Shown here in pieces: positions 60,701-64,000 of a stretch of 64,000 nt of DNA. The position numbers were made by a program, and so were the translations under genes. The notes beneath the pieces were generated by a model. That model had not been told where the DNA came from and did no database searches. It saw only the letters and a program-made list of their open reading frames with translations. The number at the start of each line of letters is the position of its first letter. Within the stretch, counting starts at the first letter, position 1. The DNA is from Euptelea pleiosperma (taxonomy: Eukaryota > Streptophyta > Magnoliopsida > Ranunculales > Eupteleaceae), in NCBI GenBank assembly GCA_035048495.1, contig CM068541.1, positions 14,205,929-14,269,928 on the forward strand, given 5' to 3'.

Positions 60701-62860
60701 GACTTGTGGGCCCATGATTAACAACAGAAGCCCACTATCAAAGCTTAAAGAGTCAACAGGCTAGGACAAGAAGATAGGAGCCAAGTACAGGCCAAGCCAG
60801 AGGATCGCAAAGCCGGATCAAGAACCAAGAGAGCGGACGAGCCGAAGATTAAGAGAATGACCAACGTGTTTAAAGCCACACCAAATGACATGAAACGATG
60901 GCTTGCTCTATTGGTGAAGCTTAGAGAACAAAATATTGAAGACCAAGGTTTAAGACCCTCTGTTAGCTCTTTTATCTATATTTTGTATTATTTTCTCTCT
61001 CATCTTTCCTAATTCTCTCTCTCCTCTCCATTTCAACCATCCGATCGTCATTCTTACCACACGATCTCTCCCCCTATCACCCATCCAACCCTCACTAAGT
61101 CAATCATCATCCCCATGCTCACATCGCACCATTCATCTCTATCATCCTAGCCATCTGATCCCGTCCGATCATCTGATCTCTCTGATAGTCATCGATGCCA
61201 CACAATCGACCATCATCTCTCCTTCCATCCAACGGGCCTACTTCAGAACCCATGGCCAAGGCCTCAAAGCCCAAGCCCATGGCCGACGGCAAATCCTCAT
61301 CCCATGGTTTACAAAACCGTGGGAATATTCCACATTAATCCCCGTGCCTTCACTCACACCCAAACACACCCCAATCAAAACAAAAACTAAAAATATAAAA
61401 AAATAAATAAAAGAAAATATAAAAACAAAGGAGATTCCCATGTAACTTCCTTCCTCACGTGGACTCTCTTCCACGTTTCTCTCCTCTCTCACGAGGACTC
61501 TCTCCTTCCCCTAATCTCTCTCTAAGTAACCCATCTCACCTTCTCTTAACACTCTCTCTCACAACCACCGGACTGGTTTTCCAAACTTGCACAAGACCAG
61601 CACACGTCCTCCCTTGTAGGCTGTGCGCACCACGATGTAATGCACAACAGCACTCTTCACCAGCATCTTCCTCCATCACCAAAAAGCCACCACGCACCTG
61701 CAAGTGAGCCGAGAGCTTCTCCTTCTCGGCCAGAATCCACGGTTTGGCTAGTGTGCTCATCCACAACCCACCGCCTGCACTTCTTAGGCGACCATGCATC
61801 GTTTCCACCTCCTTCTTCCCACGTTGCTGACCATTCACGGCCGAACCAGCAAGCTTTTCCTCCACGTGCATGCTGGACAAACGCCTGCAACTACTCCACC
61901 CTTTCTACAGCCTGCAAGTCGAGCTTCCCCCATATTTTCCTGGTCTGCTACACCGCCCCCTCCATGTTGTTGCTCACACCAACCGACCAACCACCATAGC
62001 CACGTGCAACCCCTCTCCTTTGTCGATCGCTCTCTTCTTGCAGGTTCGGTCTGCATATTCGTCCACGGTTCTGACTTGCATGTACAGCTCCTCCAACCAT
62101 CATAGCACCCTGATCCACCTTGCTGACCTCCATGTGCAGCACCATGCTTCACATGGCCGATCTCCTCTCTTCTCTTGAGGAGGAACGGCTAGTCGGGCTT
62201 GCTACCATCCCCACGACCTGCAAGTTCACGGCCTGCAACACTCGCAGGCCATGATCTCATCTTCTTCTTCTCTGTGCTTCCTCCGGTGGTGCACACCAGC
62301 AACGTCCTGCCCCTCCCAAGGGATTCAAATCAAGCCAGTCAACGCCCCAAGCTCCTCCTCTCCATCACGGGGTTCCATGCAGCACCTTGGAGGATGTGTT
62401 CACCAGCCTCTTCTTGCTGGTTGCACACGCAACTACCATGTGCAACGCCCCCTCCTTGGCCTGCTACGTACCTTGCTTCTCCCCTCCACCAAAAGCTTGG
62501 TCGATTGCCTGAACCGTCATGCACCACCTTTCTCAATCCATCCATGCTGTGGATAGCCACCATCTCCTTGGGCCGATTCTCCAGTAAGTCTCCGATTTTG
62601 AGGTAATCTCTCTTTCTCTCTCTAAAATCTCTAGTTTCTCAATTTTATTTCTCTAGATCTCACTTTTGCTTACTTTCTCTCTCTAGAAATCTTTTCTCTT
62701 TCTAGGGTTTACTTTCTCTCTCTAGGGTTTGAAAATCCATTCTCTCTCTAGATTCTCTCACTAGATACCTCAGGCCGATCGCCTCTTCACTTGGCCGACT
62801 CCTCTCGGTAAGTGGGTGGGTCCATCACTTAACCCATAAAAGATAGAGAATAAACCCCAC
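60700..62860. other. Unassigned pyrimidine-rich DNA
   Basis: C/T-rich plus strand with higher GC than its surroundings, many CTCTC runs (61455-61570, 62600-62790) and short overlapping open frames on both strands. None shows a known motif. It may be an LTR/leader of the copia fragment that follows or of another retroelement. Confidence 0.4.
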
Positions 62861-62863
62861 GGG

Positions 62864-63660
62864 ATGCAGCCCACTAAGAACACCCCCACGTGGGTATACA
62901 TAGAATCCAACAACTGCCACCCTGAGCTTCCTTTATCTTCTGTCCTTCAAGTTCCCAAGTTTGATACTAACCTTCTCTCTGTTAGCTCCCTCACCAAAAC
63001 ACTAAATTGTTGTGTTACTTTCTTTCATTTTTATTGTGTTTTTCAGGACTTGGCCATGAGGAGGATGATTGGCACTGGACATAAAGGGAATGGTCTTTAT
63101 CTCCTGGATGCGACTCCCATAGTTTCCGAAGCATTGCAGTCTTAGAGTCATAGTCATAGTGTCAATAAGGAGCGGCTATTGTCCTAGTGTCTGAACTTCA
63201 TTGTGAAGCATGTGCTCTGTCCAGGCACACTCATTCTATTTCCCCCCCAAGAGGTAATAAAAGTAATGTTATCTTTGATTTGATTCATTCTGATGTTTGG
63301 GGACCCTCCCATGTTACTTCTATTTTTGGTTATCGTTACTTTGTCTCTTTGGTGGATGATTTCTCTCCATGCACATAGATTTTTGTCATGAAATCTAAGG
63401 ATGAAGTGTTTTCTATCTTCAAAAGCTTCCACAAAATGATTCTTACTCAATTTGGAAAAGGTTTAAAAATCCTCCGGTCTGACCAAGGGAGAGAGTACAT
63501 GTATGGGAGGTTGAAGTTGTATTTGGCAGAGCATGGTATTGAGCATCAAAATTCGTGTTCACCCCGCAACAAAACGGGGTGGCTGAAAGAAAAAATCGAC
63601 ATCTCTTGGAAGTGGTTCGCTCTCTTCTTCTGTGGTCCAATGTTCCTAAACAAAACTCGA
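62864..63660 (+). pseudogene. Ty1/copia pre-integrase and integrase fragment
   Basis: Encodes VPKFDTNLLSVSSLTKTLNC, then GTGHKGNGLYLLDAT (GAG pre-integrase), then HCEACALSRHTHSI, FDLIHSDVWGPSHVTSIFGY and FVSLVDDFSPCTWIFVMKSK (integrase core with DDF), ending near the PQQNGVAERKN motif in a shifted frame. The pre-integrase HHCC motif is partial. It is truncated at about 63660. Its orientation is opposite to the 56469-59665 copia. Confidence 0.8.
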
Positions 63661-63729
63661 TACCAATCCGAACGATGCTAAAATTTATATGAATTTATAC
63701 GGATATGGCATTAGTTACCCATCGACGTG

Positions 63730-63930
63730 GCCAGGTCATCAAGAAGCACCTATAGCATCGGTTTTTTGAAAAATCGACAGTGCATTCAATATATCAAGTC
63801 GATTTTTCAAAAAACCAACAAGCCGACGCTGTATCTTATGTGTTTTGAAAAACCGATGCAATATCGAATATAGTATCGGTTTTTCAAAAAGCCGACGCTG
63901 TATCTTATGTGTGTTTTTGCAGACTAGCCT
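63730..63930. mobile_element. CACTA-like subterminal inverted repeats
   Basis: Repeated motifs 'atcggtttttcaaaaa', 'aaaaaccgatgc' and 'gccgacgctgtatcttatgtg' alternate in both orientations. This arrangement is typical of CACTA subterminal regions (cggtttttgaaaaccg type). No terminal CACTA motif lies within the window. Confidence 0.5.
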
Positions 63931-64000
63931 ATTTCTGCACTGTCCCCTATATCCCTTGCCACAATTACCTACAGTACATAGACAAAATCACAAGCAATGA

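Noticed and set aside
61459..62606. Several overlapping 60-135-codon open frames on both strands
   Set aside because: Composition-driven (C/T-rich DNA with few stops). No motif, splice pattern or family resemblance supports a gene.
1..64000. tRNA, rRNA, CRISPR arrays, bacterial-type operons
   Set aside because: None seen. The initiator-tRNA-Met matches are short primer-binding sites of LTR elements, and the tandem repeats lack CRISPR spacing.

Overview
The window is nuclear DNA of a flowering plant. It holds split genes with GT-AG introns, plant-type LTR retrotransposons primed by initiator-tRNA-Met, plant L1-type LINEs and many small TIR elements. The lineage cannot be fixed from the sequence. 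Transposable elements, often nested, fill most of it. The only host genes I can support are two minus-strand members of the LRR-VIII receptor-kinase family (LRR - malectin-like - TM - kinase).

1-10.1 kb: decayed LTR-retrotransposon debris. This is an internally deleted Ty3/gypsy copy with a 13-residue tandem repeat and a hAT-like MITE in its ORF, LTR/PBS remnants, a SIRE-type Ty1/copia pol (4.4-6.67 kb), a LINE 3' scrap, a second copia pol (7.0-9.13 kb) and a gypsy gag piece. 10.6-32.9 kb: LRR receptor gene A on the minus strand. Fifteen exons can be read (E1 at 32.9 kb to E15 at 10.6 kb), nearly all phase 2 with intact frames. Intron E13/E14 is about 12.5 kb and holds an old minus-strand LINE (12.06-13.7 plus 20.16-22.85 kb), split by a near full-length plus-strand LINE (13.7-20.16 kb, 15-bp TSD), plus a 171-bp LTR. 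Other introns carry a MULE with 9-bp TSDs, a TRIM with 84-bp LTRs and a 5-bp TSD, foldback MITEs and a duplicated exon-intron unit. No malectin or kinase exons of gene A are visible.

31.9-43.7 kb: a tandem segmental duplication spanning exon 2 of gene A. Copy 1 is about 31881-35487 and copy 2 about 35488-43740. Copy 2 has lost exon 1 and its exon-2 splice acceptor, and has gained two Harbinger-like MITEs, an expanded hAT-like MITE array and a young LTR retrotransposon (39903-43234). That element has 581-bp LTRs with one difference and encodes one intact 741-residue Gag-protease-chromodomain protein with no reverse transcriptase, RNase H or integrase.

46.0-47.7 kb: broken RLK pseudogene B (malectin-like domain, TM, start of kinase). 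49.5-56.5 kb: an old non-autonomous SIRE-like element. Its LTRs carry arrays of the palindrome CCAATCGATTGG upstream of a TATA box. Inside are a gag fragment, an inserted LTR and an ORF resembling the 'putative plant transposon protein' family. 56.5-60.4 kb: minus-strand copia gag-pol truncated in RT. 60.4-64 kb: LTR and unassigned pyrimidine-rich DNA, a plus-strand copia integrase fragment, and inverted repeats like CACTA subterminal DNA.

No rRNA, tRNA or CRISPR was seen. All calls come from reading the sequence and translating it; no searches were run.
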